Below are positions 45,980 to 58,209 of a DNA stretch of 64,000 bases, piece after piece. The stretch lies in the NCBI GenBank assembly GCA_910589415.1, contig OU342630.1, positions 64,848,186-64,912,185 of the forward strand. The letters run 5' to 3'. A program made the position numbers and the translations under genes. This DNA is from Malachius bipustulatus (lineage: Eukaryota > Arthropoda > Insecta > Coleoptera > Melyridae). A model generated the notes under the pieces. The model saw only the letters and a list, made by a program, of their open reading frames with translations, made no database searches and had not been told where the DNA came from. Within the stretch, counting starts at the first letter, position 1, and each line of letters opens with the position of its first letter.

Positions 45980-46755
45980 CAGGGTGATTCATAATATGTG
46001 CGTAGAACTTAAGGATATGATAGCTCGTTCAAAAATATGAAAAAAAAGTTTCTATTAACATGGGTCCGCAAACGAACCGTTTTCGAGGTACAGGGTGTCA
46101 AAAAATTTAATTATATTTTCAGTTTTTTGACGATATCTCAGGAACTGTTTGAGATATAGAACCCAGCTTTTGTACACATCTTGTCATTAATATTATTATC
46201 TACGCGAAGAGGGCAAATTAAAAAAAAAAAAATACGCGGCAGTGAAACAAATCATAAAAAAATATTATCAAAAACAAGTAATGATTTTGTTCACAGCAAA
46301 ACATGTAGCCATTTTTATGTTTTTCATCACAAAATGCTGTTTTTCTCGAATACAGTTCACGCTAGAGCTAGAGTATTCAACCAAGAGCACCTTTTTTATG
46401 TAGAAAACATTGACAGTTTAAAATGTGCTTCCACAATGCCAATTTATAAGTGTCTATAAATTAGGGACAAAAAATTTTCAAAATTATCAATAAACCCTAA
46501 AATTTCCGCCACTGCCATATGAAATAAATATAGTCAGAGCTTAAACAGTAAATAATATTAAAGATAAAATGTGTACAAAAATTTAATATATTAATTTTAT
46601 ATCTGAAAAGGTTCCTGAAAAATCGTCAAAAAACTGATTTTTTTTTTATACCCTGTATCTCGAAAATGGTCGGTCATGTTAATAGGAACTTTTTTTATAT
46701 TTTTGAAAGAGCTATCACATCCTGAAACCCTGCGCACATATTATGAATAACCCTG
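45980..46755. mobile_element. 776-bp TA-flanked MITE with long diverged inverted ends
   Basis: The left end CAGGGTGATTCATAATATGTG and the right end (inverse of ATTATGAATAACCCTG) pair over about 125 bp. Weaker pairing continues to about 230 bp, including TTTTTTGACGAT and TTTGTACACAT blocks. TA lies outside both tips (45978-45979 and 46756-46757). A second internal copy of the tip motif (ACAGGGTGTC, about 46092; ATACCCTGTA, about 46649) lies inside each arm, as if one MITE had inserted into or grown from another. No transposase. Confidence 0.8.
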
Positions 46756-47814
46756 TATACTGCAAATGGGGAAGAGCAATCACCGTTCAAAGTAACGAAA
46801 CCGACCTTCGCTGAACCTTGTTCCGCTAAGAGCGATCTACAGTGTGACCCATTTGTTCTTGAAACACCCTGTAGAATCTTAATTTATGGTGCGATTTTAA
46901 AGAAATTTCTTTTAAATCATAGAGCTTGATAAACTATATTTTGGGAGCAAAAAGCGTCTCATTCCTACAAAGTCCAGGGCCTACTAGATCAGTGTTTACT
47001 TGTAAAATCTCAAAAATTCATATTAGCGATTTTTTTAGAAAAAAACTGGGCACGCCACGGGATTCACCAGCCCTCAAAACGGTACTGTACTGAATTTTAT
47101 TGAAAATGTCAGAGTAAAAAGGATCTTGTAGCTATTTTAGAAATCCATAATAATACTCCGAATTTTCATAAATTAATTTGAAAAAGGTCAAAAGCTATCA
47201 TAAGTAACAATTAAAATTAAAAAAAGTAAAAAAAAGTAAAAAAAAAAAATAAAAAAAATAAAAATAAAATAAATAAAAATAAATAAATAAATAAAAAATT
47301 ATAATTAAAAAATTAGCATAATGTTGCTTGGTTAATATGGAAATTGTGAAAATTCTTTTTTTGGCTCAGATGATTATACGTAAGCTGACAACACTGAGAC
47401 CCAGATTAACGAGACTCCACTGTAGATATGAAAGACATTTTGATCTCCGATCAATCGACAATTAAGGATGTAAATGTTTTGGTACCAACGCTTGTTGCTT
47501 GTTTTATATCATCCACAATTTTGATCTTCTCGGTATTGTTTTGAAAATCTACAGGTTTAATGTAATTTATCATTTAGCGCCACCAAGTAATTTTCATGTT
47601 GCGCCTCATTCTGTCTAAATTATCAACTTCCTGTCACTATAGTAGTTATTAGGATCATGATACAGCTAAGTTCTATGCAACAACAATAATTAATAAATTA
47701 ATTTATATAGAAGTTATGCAATACATTTATGGCCTTGTTGCCAAAGAAATTACGATGACAAAATTATTAGCTTATTGTTGTAGATTTAGAAAACTTTCGT
47801 CTAACTTCAACGTC

Positions 47815-48360
47815 TTCTTGACAACATTTTATTCACTGACGAGGTTACCGTCGTTGAATGTCGGTAAATCATTGATCCATTAACAACCCTCATAAAACCT
47901 ACGAAAAAACATTTTTAGCGTCGGTTTTCGGTAAACATTTGATGTGAAACTATTAACGTAGATCAATTTAGTACAACCGTTCATTATGAATCATTATGAA
48001 TCATTATGAAACATTGTTTAGCAATCGTCGTTTACCCGAGCTTTTCACAAGAAGAACTGTCCCTTTTGATGGAGAATATTGGCTCTTCTAAACAGAGTTC
48101 AGTTTGGTTCCAGCAGGACGGCGCACCGCCTCATTTTAGCAGAGAGATGAATTGTAAGAGGCGGTTCAGAGATGCCTCCTTCTGGGTCCTGAGTCACATG
48201 ACTTAACACCCCTTGACTACTTCGTTTGTGGGTATTATGAAGTTAATAGTTGATGCATTGATGCAGAAAAATCTAGTATGTAATAGAGATGATGTGAATG
48301 ATGCACTTCTGAACAGAATTATGGACGCTGCAGCGAATTGGGCCAGCTGTTAAGTAAATT
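47815..48360 (+). pseudogene. Decayed mariner/Tc1-type DDE transposase
   Basis: A block like FTDEVT (about 47836, matching the first catalytic Asp region) is followed by breaks. The frame 48006-48206 then holds VWFQQDGAPPHFSRE, the highly conserved second-Asp block of SETMAR/mariner-like insect transposases. In another frame come DLTPLDYFVCGY (third catalytic region, about 48205-48240) and a C-terminal helix with NDALLNRIMDAA (about 48297-48335). At least two frameshifts and several stops separate these parts. Inactive. Confidence 0.8.
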
Positions 48361-49627
48361 TTAACCACGCAGGGCCATTCTTTGTAGTGAAGCTTTAGTA
48401 AATAATTTCGAACGCAATTTATTGTATTTGTCGTTTATTTATTTATTTACAATTCGTTTCGAAAGTACCTAATGACTGTCATCAAGATGATAAAATTCAA
48501 TTAGAAAAAAGAATATTTTTATGAAAAATGTTTTAATTTTTACCAGAACAAATATTCACCAAGTTTTGGCATTCGCAAATGGGAAGTCATCGGCCTTTGG
48601 TTTGGTAGTCGTGGTACAATCGGTAAAAGTGTAATTGAATTCTTCAATCGCTTTAACCTGAACTTAGAAATAATTAACGAAATTTCTGAACAAATTTTAA
48701 TAGATTCCATCAGAATCATAAACAAACACATTTATTCCCTAAAATTAATGTTCTTTAATTATTATTTATGTTACAATTTTTAATATTTATGTCATTTTTT
48801 TGATTGATCGATATGCTGTGTATTAATGCAACCCTTGTTAAATGGGCAGTTCACTTTATTCAATAAAGTTTTTCTCTCCTTGTATTTATTGAATTTGTTG
48901 CATTTCTGTTAGAAATCATTTTAAGACTTGTTTTTCTTGAGCAATTTTAACTTGAAATAGTCGAAATGGCTCAATCAATACGCCTCCATGCAAACTATAG
49001 GCATTCTATTAACATAGAGTTACCGAACACTGCAACACATGCATAAGAACAATGTGAATCCAAAAAAAAATCTCCTTTTAAAAATTTCTAATTCAGCTGA
49101 AGAAACATTGAAATAGTAATTTTTCGTTATTTAATTAGCAAATTCGGCTAATTCTTGAAAAATTAACATAAAAAGTGCAAGCCACTTTAACCGGTCATTT
49201 CCACTCCTGCAGAATTTATCAGAAATCCATTATCTATTTTTGAAAAATTCTTGTCATAAATGTAAGTATTTTGAGTTTGATTTGTACTTTAATGGAATTT
49301 ACCCAAACTGGCCTCGAGCGTTCGCGTTATATTTGTTGTAGCCTTGTGACTTTGCACATGGGGGTACTAAATTCAGTCTGCTTGAACCTTCCGCGAACTT
49401 TAAGTTAATTAGTAAAACACCCACAAAACTTTGGTAGCAGGAATTGCAATTAATAGGATTAACATTCTACCATTCTAAATAATTCGCTAATTGGATCATT
49501 CTTTAAAGGTTCGTGATGATTAAAGCGTCAATAAGTCTTCCATTTTTATACTAAAATATTATTTCAAATACCTACCTAATAGCCTTATAGTATGTTTTTT
49601 TTGGGTGTCAATATCTCAGAAAATTTA

Positions 49628-49838
49628 TGTTCCTCTTTTTTAATGACTGCAATTAATATTTCTTTCTTCATTTTTTTTACTCAAAATTACTACATCCCCA
49701 AAAAATTATTAATTAATTTTGAAAAATAGGTAAATAATGAAATTTCACCTTAGCTGAGACTCAGACTTGAGGAGGTCCGCTCCAAAACTTTATCCACAAC
49801 CTGAACTACATAATATTTATGTCGTAGGTACTAAAACT
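49628..49838. repeat. Direct repeat copy 1 (about 210 bp)
   Basis: GTTCCTCTTTTTTAATGACT through TGTCGTAGGTACTAAAAC recurs almost unchanged at 50518-50728. This copy is inside the 3.6-kb mariner-like element. Confidence 0.85.
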
Positions 49839-50517
49839 CACCTTATCCTCTCAGTGTGTTGTTTCAAAACTTGCAATATAGGAGGAGCCAAACAGACTTT
49901 GCAATTCAGTCATGTGTAGTTTGCCATTGTGATCTTGTACTTGAATTTTGCACAAAAAAAAATGGAAAAAATTCATCGTTTGGTTCACAGAGACCGACTC
50001 GACTGTGCTGGAACACCCTGTATAAACTTATAAATTATGATGTAAAGTTTTCTTCTATCTACAAGTGATTTATAAAATTCACTTTTTTACTTAGTTCATA
50101 AAATGTATGATTATCATGAAGAGTGCATAAAGTAAAAACGAGTGAAATAAAGTGTCGTATAGCGGTTCATTATTTGACGCATTTCATGATAGTCATAACC
50201 TGAAATGTATATCGATTGATTTGAAGTCCAATCACTAATTCGCATTCAAAAACAATTAAACTAAAAACCAAATTGAATTAATTGAATTAATTGAATTAAA
50301 CAAATTACAAATTACTACTAAAGTAAATACTGATCTAGTAGGCCTTGGATTTTGTTGCAATGGAGCGCTGTTTTGTTAAATAATACAATTAATTAAGCTT
50401 TACCATTAAAACAATCCGAATAATCGCGAAATGAATAAGGATTCTACAGGCTGGCTCTAGAACAAAAGGTCACACTGCATGTGTAATAAATTCTATAATA
50501 ATAAAGAAAAGTTTATA

Positions 50518-50728
50518 TGTTCCTCTTTTTTAATGACTGCAATTAATATTTCTTTCTTCATTTTTTTACTCAAAATTACTACATCCCCAAAAAATTATCA
50601 ATTAATTTTGAAAAATAGGTAAATAATGAAATTTCACCTTAGCTGAGACTCAGACTTGAGGAGGTCCGCTCCAAAACTTTATCCACAACCTGAACTACAT
50701 AATATTTATGTCGTAGGTACTAAAACCT
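50518..50728. repeat. Direct repeat copy 2 (about 210 bp)
   Basis: Near-identical to 49628-49838, with one or two changes, but just outside the right inverted end at 50477. Confidence 0.85.
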
Positions 50729-53600
50729 ACGATTTATTATTTATATTTATGTATAGTTGTATCTTCCATTAGCGAAAAATATCTCACAACCTGAATGAAT
50801 AATATCAATAGCAAACATTTGTTTTTAAGTCAGCAAAAATGATTAAACTTGTAACGTGGTCTTTTATAAATTAAAACAATTTAACGAAATTAGCATGTCG
50901 TGTTATTATAGTTATTGAAGTACATATTCATCTAATTTATTGATGATTAATAATTATTATTCTCCTTCGAAATAATATTGGTGTATATACAGAGTGACCA
51001 GTAACTCACGCACTCCGAATACAAGGGCGTTTTAGAGACCATTAAAATGAAGGATAATCTACAAAAAAAATTGAATTTGATGAATTATTAAAAAGCTACA
51101 GAGTTTCCCTCATCCAAGTTCGAAGCTAATTTATAATTTTAACTTATAACGAAACGGATAACTTATTATGATTCGTCAATTTTTTTTCACAAAACTACTT
51201 TACAGAGGAATTGCAAATATTGGAAATTGATAACATACCTAAATCTGAAAAAAAAATTGAAGTTTGGCAACCTCCCAAACTCAACTTAGAATAGGTACAA
51301 AATATTAAAATGCCTTCATTGCAAGGGAAATAAAAATAATGAAAATGATATCCAACCGGAACTTATTCACATGTTCAGTGCAGTGTTGATGTTGGATGTT
51401 GCCACTTTTATTTTCACAAAAATGGTCATATTTTGGAAAAAAAGAACTTGCAACACCGCGGTAAGAACACTTACTACCTACTCTTAAAAAAGTGAAGTTA
51501 ATCACAGCATGCAAGTGTTACTACTATGTTTGTTGAGTAATAAAATGAGGTTTTTATAAGTTACAAAAAAATAAGACCTTCATCACAAAAAAAAAATCAG
51601 AAAGACTTGTTAAATGTACAGTTTATGGTGACTTAATGTAGAAATTATCAGATATCAAATTTTAAAATATCTAACTGTACCTATGCATCATAGAAACAAA
51701 AACTGTGCATCAGTAATTACTACTATAATTACATCTAGTAGGTCATGGAATATTTTTCCGGTTTGAAAGTGACGAGTTTTCCTCGTAGATATGCAAAACA
51801 ATATTTTTAAAAGTAACTTGGTATCATATCTCTTGTAATTGACACAATTTATGAAGCAGCCTAATGGATTGCTCCAATACTGCAACGAATGGTCTTTCTG
51901 TAAAAAAAATTTCGCCCAATTAAATCTGAAATGTTAAATTGAATTTGTTCTGTCAAAAGTCAACATAAGCTATTTTCAATTAACTATAAATATCTCAGGT
52001 GGTCCTATAATACCTATCTGGGAAGGGGGGGGGGGGATAAATTCCAAGTAAACTAACCAAGTTAAATTCCATTATTAAAAAAAGTCAAAGTTCATCGCTC
52101 CAAGTTACAATAAAAAATATTCAATCATTTATTTTCCAACTACATTTTAGAGAGCCCCGGGGTATCAGTTTTAGCCTCAGACCGCAGCGGAATTGTCCGT
52201 CAAGCTCCAGTACCTACCTATGAAGTTATAATAATTATATAACTGAACATCTTCTTGCTTTGATGGATTTATACAATCAGTCAAGTGTGTATTTGTATAC
52301 AAAAAATGGTCAAAGAGAGTGTTAGACTCAAGACTTCAAAGCATTCTGGCGTCTGGACTGCGAACTATCTAATGTTTCTAACTAGGAAACGGGAAAACGG
52401 AATTCTGCGAATATGACTTTGGCTACTTTGAAATGTTCGCTATATATTTTAAAAACCTTGCAGTCAATAATAATAATTATTTTTATCTACGACTGAATTC
52501 AGTACCATTATTATTATAGGAATTAATTCACGTGAATTTTCTTTTGAGACAGTCTTAAAAGGTAACGGCCGTAAAATGTCATTGGCAGCCGATCTCACCA
52601 GCATAGGAAGCGAAATACAGTTGTCACTCAGTATATCGCCTGTAGAGTGGTTAGTTTGCGTGTAGTTTTGGTTGAAAACCGTTTTTCCCACTATATCCAG
52701 AATGTTCCAAAATTCTGTGAGTATATTAACATTTTGGAAGAAATCAAATGTCGTGTTTATACTGCGATAAAATTAGGAAACGATAAGTAATTATCTTCTT
52801 GGATTGTGTTGGGATAGAATCTTCTTGTCTTGGCAAAGTAGATGCAGTTGACACGACCAAACCTTCCTGACGTAACATTTACGCAAGAAAAACCAATTAT
52901 TACGCTTTCCTTTCATAAACTGCAATGAAAGCAGAAATGAAAAACTAATTAATTCATCAGCTACCATAGTAGGAGCTTGCGTGCTTTTACTTTTTTAATT
53001 AACATTTCAATTCAACGAGAGTTTCTTTAATAATGTCGGAAACTTCCCAAGTAATTTGTATTTTAAATGTGACCTCAAAATTTTCGGGATCCTACAGCGC
53101 TGTTGGTGATAATAATAATTTAACAGCAGTCGCCCGAGTTTTTTATGCGGCATTGTATAAATTGTCGAACAATAGAAGAGCACACGTCATGGTAGGAAAG
53201 CAAATTCATGTGTAAAGTATTAATGTCAATGTAATGAATGGTAATGATTTTGCACTCACCGACACCATTGAGCATGGTACAAGGCCGCTGACTTGAATTT
53301 CTACTTCCATGATAATTGTGCTGTTTTGACCTTGTCTGCTTGATCAGTAGATTATCAAAGCGGCATGAGATCTATTTACAGATCTTGCATAGATCATGAA
53401 ACGCGTTTCTGAAAACAGTTCATCTATTTTATTTTTTGTTCTTTTTTACAAAATCAGATCCTGATGAAAAAACCGGATAGGTACCAAAACCATATTAGGG
53501 CAAAAATTGGTTGACGATTATTTTCTGTCAAGGCTTGGATTTAGATTTATTGTGAGTGGGCCATTGTGACACCTCCACTGCGACCGAAGGTCTATTGTGG
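50729..53600. other. No gene recognised
   Basis: AT-rich. A 12-G run is at 52025-52036. The short frames (51305-51514, 52464-52691, 53033-53215) lack recognisable domains. Confidence 0.4.
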
Positions 53601-54200
53601 TTCACATCTACTTCTTAGTCAGTATTAGGCAGTATCTTTTAGGGTGCCGACCATCTTGACTATTGTTAATGTATCCATGTCCTCCGGTGTGAGAAAGTCT
53701 CTTCCGAAGGTACGTAATCTGGTCCTCCCCAAAGCGGGACACTTACATAGGATGCGTTTTGCTGTTTCGTCAACCTCAAAGCACAGGAGGCGGCATTGAG
53801 CGCTGATCGCTAAACCCATCCTGTGCAGATGATGATTCAGCTTGGAGTATACCCCCAGTATATAGTGCTTTCAGTTCTTTCCTGTTAAATTCCAATAGTT
53901 CTTTGGTCCTTTTTTTCGAAGTACCCTTTATAAAGGCCTTTGAATGCTCAATCTTGGTAAGTTTTGCCAGTGCTGGAGGACTTCCCTGTCACCCCGGTTG
54001 TGTATTGTTGTTTTGGCAAAATTCGGTCGTATGGCAGTTGCTGGTTCTGGTCCGATGAATTCGGATTCGGCTCGTTCCTATGTCACAGAGTGGGCAAGTT
54101 TGTTCTCTCCATATCCAGCATGGTCCGGAATCCAGATCAGAGTTACTAAGTTGCTCTTTGCAGAGCATTCAAGGCTAGACCCGCTTGGTTTTCTGTGGTA
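53600..54200 (-). pseudogene. 3' fragment of an RNase H-bearing LINE
   Basis: On minus, a block like LVTLIWIPDHAGYGENKLA (about 54160-54100) matches the last catalytic segment of LINE RNase H, with the usual His retained. Further on, the frame 53625-53819 has CRLLCFEVDETAKRILCKCP followed by ALGRTRLRTFG. This is the Cys/His C-terminal block of I/Jockey/R1-group elements. Stops in between show decay. RT and endonuclease are absent. It is related in type to the element at 41758, but not a near copy. Confidence 0.75.
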
Positions 54201-56160
54201 AAAATGAAAATACTTGAATTATTATTTTTTTACTCATCAGCAGCCTATATCTGCCAAATTAAGTACGTAGGTAGGGTACTAACATGAATACCTACAACAT
54301 AATGGGATTAGTTCAAATAAAATAATACAAAAAAAAACTTTTTTTTTAATAAACTCAAAGTTATCACGAAGTTCAAATGACGCCAAGATCATTAAGGCTG
54401 GTATTAATGATAATTAAGATTTCGTTTCAGAGGGGTGGGGCCATCGGTGTACATTGGAACCCTGAGGTACACCGCTAGGAATATGGTCAGTATTGGACCG
54501 AAAACTAGAAATTTCAGCAAATTGTTACCTATTCACGTAAGATCCAAGCTTTTTTTGAGTCCGATAAGTCGCGTTCAAGATTTCTGACGAAAAATCGATA
54601 GGCTGTAACCCCCCAATCTGATGTCCCCTGAGGAAACTCGTAATTTCATTTTTGAAAACGAGGAAAATATAATAAAGGTCTATTTTCCCAAATAAAAAAA
54701 TATGAAAAAATTATTTTTGTCCGAGTAGGTACTTAGTAGGACTATAAGTGTCAGATTGTCAGAATCTAAACTGCTTGACAAAATGGAACAAGCTAAAGAA
54801 CGATAAACGATCTAAGTTCAGTGGGTCTATTGTGCAGATTTGTAACTGGGTGTCGATGTCCTGAGTTCCGTTGACCAAGTTAAGGTTCATTGGTGTATCC
54901 ATTGTGTAACGTTCGGGGGGGTTGGGGATGTCTGAAACTCCGTCCTGGCGGCGCCACGGAGCCGCGAGCCGAGACGCGATCGATAACGGGAAACCCGCTT
55001 TCCCTTTCCTTGTTTATATTTTCCGCGTTCACGCGCACCCCGCTTTTTTACGTAATGATAGGCCGGCGTGAAGGATCAGACTTCATATTTCATATTCTTG
55101 GGCTTCGGAAACTCATCAAACAAAAACACATTCTACAGGTCTCGGAAGTGTTTACTGACTACCTACTACCAAACTACACTAACGCCGACTGCTTATGCCT
55201 ATCCCACGCCAGGAGTTCATTCATAAGTCTATGATTTTATAATGGATTTTGTGGAAGAGGTCGAAGATAAATAAATACCAAGGGCTACTACAACTATTTG
55301 ATTTTGTTACTTAGTCCAGTGTATTTAGGAGTTGTTTTAGGAGTATTTAAGATCGCACATCAACACGAGCAGATCTGTGTCCTCTCCTACACGATTATGG
55401 CGAAATCAAATGTTGGAGCTACTTCCATTGCCGTTCTAACGATGTCCACGTCAGCATCCTCCCACGCTTGTCTCACTTAGAATTCATATACGTTCAGGTG
55501 CTTCTTTAACATCTCGTTGAAATTCTTTTTATTGCGCTAATTGGTGAGAAATCGTTTCTACCTCAAAGGTGGTGTGGAAAAAAGTTGAGAGAAAGTTGAG
55601 GAAAACGAAAAATCTTGACGAGAATTGTCCTGAATCGTTTTTTCTGCCCAAAAACACCTTTAAAATAAACCTGGATGTCATAGAATTAAAGTAAAATGCG
55701 TATTCTTAGCATATATTTAACGAATATGTTGTTTATCTTAAGTAATTGGCGTTGTATTCGTTACAAAAGCGTGAAATGCAGCGCGAACAGCGAACGCGTG
55801 TAAGCTCGATGCGCGAGTATTCGAGGCTTCAAAGTAGCGTGGCAATAAACAGCGCAACGCGTGAAGAAACGGGGCGCAAGAACTTTTGGCAAAACACATT
55901 CATCTTGCTTTGGAATGTAATAATCTTTACCAGTGCATTGGGGAGTTTGGCATGATATAGACTTAATTGAAGAGTAAATTCTGACGAGTCCAACGACCCC
56001 GGAACGATTGCTATGGTTGAAAAAAACAGAATCCAAGATGGCGGCGGACTTGGACAATGCGCAAATTCAGGGTTAACGTCTCCATCGAAGATTCTTTCGA
56101 ACAAGCAACAAAATAAAAAAATGTACCTATCTGAAAGTTTGTGCTTAATGCACTGGACTA
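54201..56160. other. No gene recognised; GC-rich patch at about 54900-55070
   Basis: The patch around 54905-55060 stands out by GC content. The frame across it (54890-55234) has no known domain. It could be part of an unseen transposon or a regulatory patch. Confidence 0.4.
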
Positions 56161-56167
56161 ACTCTCT

Positions 56168-57043
56168 TGTAACGGGTATTTTAATTTGAATAATTCGTGC
56201 GTGGATCAATCCCCAAATAACCCGTTACTAAGATATAAAAAATAATTTTCATTTACAAATAAACTATACAATAAACCAAATAATATTATTAAGGGCGATG
56301 GCGGTTTCAGGTATATGACTCCTCCCACTGGACGGGCAGGTCGTAGTAATCCGAGGTCCCCGCTGGTTTCCGGAACTGATTGGCTGCAGCGCTTGGTGAT
56401 AAGGAACGGGTCGCCGCCAGCCGCCGCTGTACCTTCAGTAACCCTCGACACCTCGCTGGTACGCGTCACCCGTTTCACTATACCATAACACGCGATTGAT
56501 TCTTGCGGGCTTCGAATCTCGTCCGCCTGGAGAATGGGAGGTAGTTTCAATAAGACGTGAGGCTGACAAACTGAAAATATAGGAAAATTAATTACTGGTT
56601 CTCCGCTCAGAGCTCTTTACACTCTGGGCGAGAGTTATGGGACTAGGATAGGCCGACTCAATGCATCGGCCTTTTCCCCTCGGTGCGCTCAGTACACGCA
56701 CGTCGTGTCTCTGGGGGCTCACTACATCCAAGAGAGAAATGAAACGCGCGCTGGTCAGTACCCAGCTCGCCTCTCGCTGTCTGTTTACGCGGTCGGTGGA
56801 CTCAGTACATCCACCGCGGGGTGCTGGCTCCTACAGGCTCAGTACACCTGGCAGAAGTTTAATGCTTGATGGTCAATCCCAAAACAAGCACTGTCCGTTC
56901 TTCGGATGTCCTCTGCTTTTATAGCCGGCGGTGCCGCAAAAACCTTGTTTTCTTGCTTCGAACTGATTAAATGAAATAAACTGTCTCTAATAAGTAACTA
57001 ATTAGAATAATAATTATAAACGAAAGCATCGGATTTCGTTACA
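56168..57043 (-). mobile_element. Solo LTR, 876 bp, 4-bp target duplication
   Basis: The plus strand starts TGTAACGGG and ends GATTTCGTTACA, i.e. TG...CA with TGTAACG/CGTTACA inverted tips. CTCT flanks both sides (56164-56167 and 57044-57047). A promoter-like GGCTATAAAAGCAG reads on minus (TATA at 56915-56923), about 120 bp from the minus-strand start, which sets the orientation. No internal domain adjoins it, so it is a recombination product. Five CTCAGTACA-like motifs lie at 56688, 56718 (variant), 56753 (variant), 56801 and 56838. The LTR is much more GC-rich than its surroundings. Confidence 0.75.
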
Positions 57044-57047
57044 CTCT

Positions 57048-57645
57048 AATTTAGAGAAAACTTTAGCGAACCAATTTTTTTCCTTCGAAAATAATCAATT
57101 CAAATCTAGCGCGCACGCCACCGGGTAGAACGGAGATTCTAAATTCACAATGTAAAGATCCACAAACGCCTCCTAACCGCGGTAACTTGGCACGGGCTTT
57201 CCAGACACTTATCTCTGTTGAATACAGGATACTCCAGATCGCACCCGTCGGGAAAATTTTGAGAAAAATTACTCACAAAGTGCTGTTTAAATGCATTATT
57301 AGTGATAAAATATTATTAATTTTCCCAATGCAAAGTCCAATTTTTAAAATTTTACCAAAAGAAAACTAATACATGACGACGGCACGAGTTCCCCCAAGAT
57401 AACCGGGTTCAGGAACAATAACCCCCTCTGCCCCTTCAATAGTTACGCCACTGACATATTCTTCAAGATATGGTAGAATCAAAGAAGGTGTATTGGTTGT
57501 GAAATAGTTTCCAAACTATGTCATATTTTTGTCTTGTGTCCTCATCGCTGCTTCTAGGTGTGGAGTAACGATTGATGAATCATTTATGACGTCATGGCTA
57601 GTTTTCCACGCCAAAGATATGGTTGGAATCGCTGAATGCACACAT
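57048..57645. other. No gene recognised
   Basis: Spacer between the solo LTR and the large palindrome. Confidence 0.4.
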
Positions 57646-57662
57646 GTAACATTTTTACGTAT

Positions 57663-57980
57663 ATAAAGTTAGCAGGACAACTTGCTCAAATGAGAAAGTT
57701 ACTATTGCGGAAATTTGTCGCTAATTTGTCGCTAATTATTCGCGATGAAACTAATTTTGTCGCTGTTGTAGTTTTTTTTTAACCAGGGTGTCCTGCTAAG
57801 TTGATATAAAGTTAGCAGGACAACTATAACAAAAAAATTATTTAACATTCATAAACCATCTAAAATTACTTAATCCTTTTGTCGCTAATTAGTTGCGATG
57901 GAATACTTTCAATTACATTATTTTTTTTAAAATAACACGTTGCCCTGCTAAGTTTATATCAAGTTAGCAGGGCATCAGTG
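57663..57980. repeat. Left-end series of CCTGCTAA...TTAGCAGG palindromes
   Basis: AAGTTAGCAGGAC at 57666 is the half-site. Full imperfect palindromes of about 36 bp follow at about 57790-57826 (GTGTCCTGCTAAGTTGATAT then AAAGTTAGCAGGACAAC) and about 57940-57976. Spacing is about 120-155 bp. The GTCGCTAATT motif recurs between them. The mirror series is at 62370-62680. Confidence 0.8.
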
Positions 57981-58209
57981 TTAAATTTTTTTTTAATTAT
58001 AATAAAGTACTTTTAGACATGTAGTTTTTTTGTCGCTAATTTGTTACATAGAGACAGAGTTCGTAGCTATAAAAAAAAACTTAAAAAAAAAATCTTGAAT
58101 GGAAAGTCATTTTTAAAAATTTTCAGTAAAAAAAACATTTCAGTTTGATTTATTTGCACCTTTTTTGATTATGCCGCTATATATATTTTCATTAAAAAAA
58201 ACCATTTTA

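Larger units (their letters stand above)
46840..50477. mobile_element. Decayed Tc1/mariner-like element, 3.6 kb, with CAGTGTGACC ends
   Basis: The left arm (46840-47010) starts CAGTGTGACCCATTTGTTCT. The right arm (50325-50477) ends with the inverse GGTCACACTG. Shared inner blocks include AC(A/C)CTGTAGAATC and CC(T)ACTAGATCAGT. TA precedes the left tip, and CA follows the right (a changed TA). It contains remains of a DDE transposase (47815-48360). Its size is larger than typical for the family, so secondary insertions are likely. Confidence 0.65.

Noticed and set aside
45846..46040. Frame at 45846-46040 as a transposase start
   Set aside because: It has a vague helix-turn-helix look, but its second half is MITE sequence and no diagnostic block is present.
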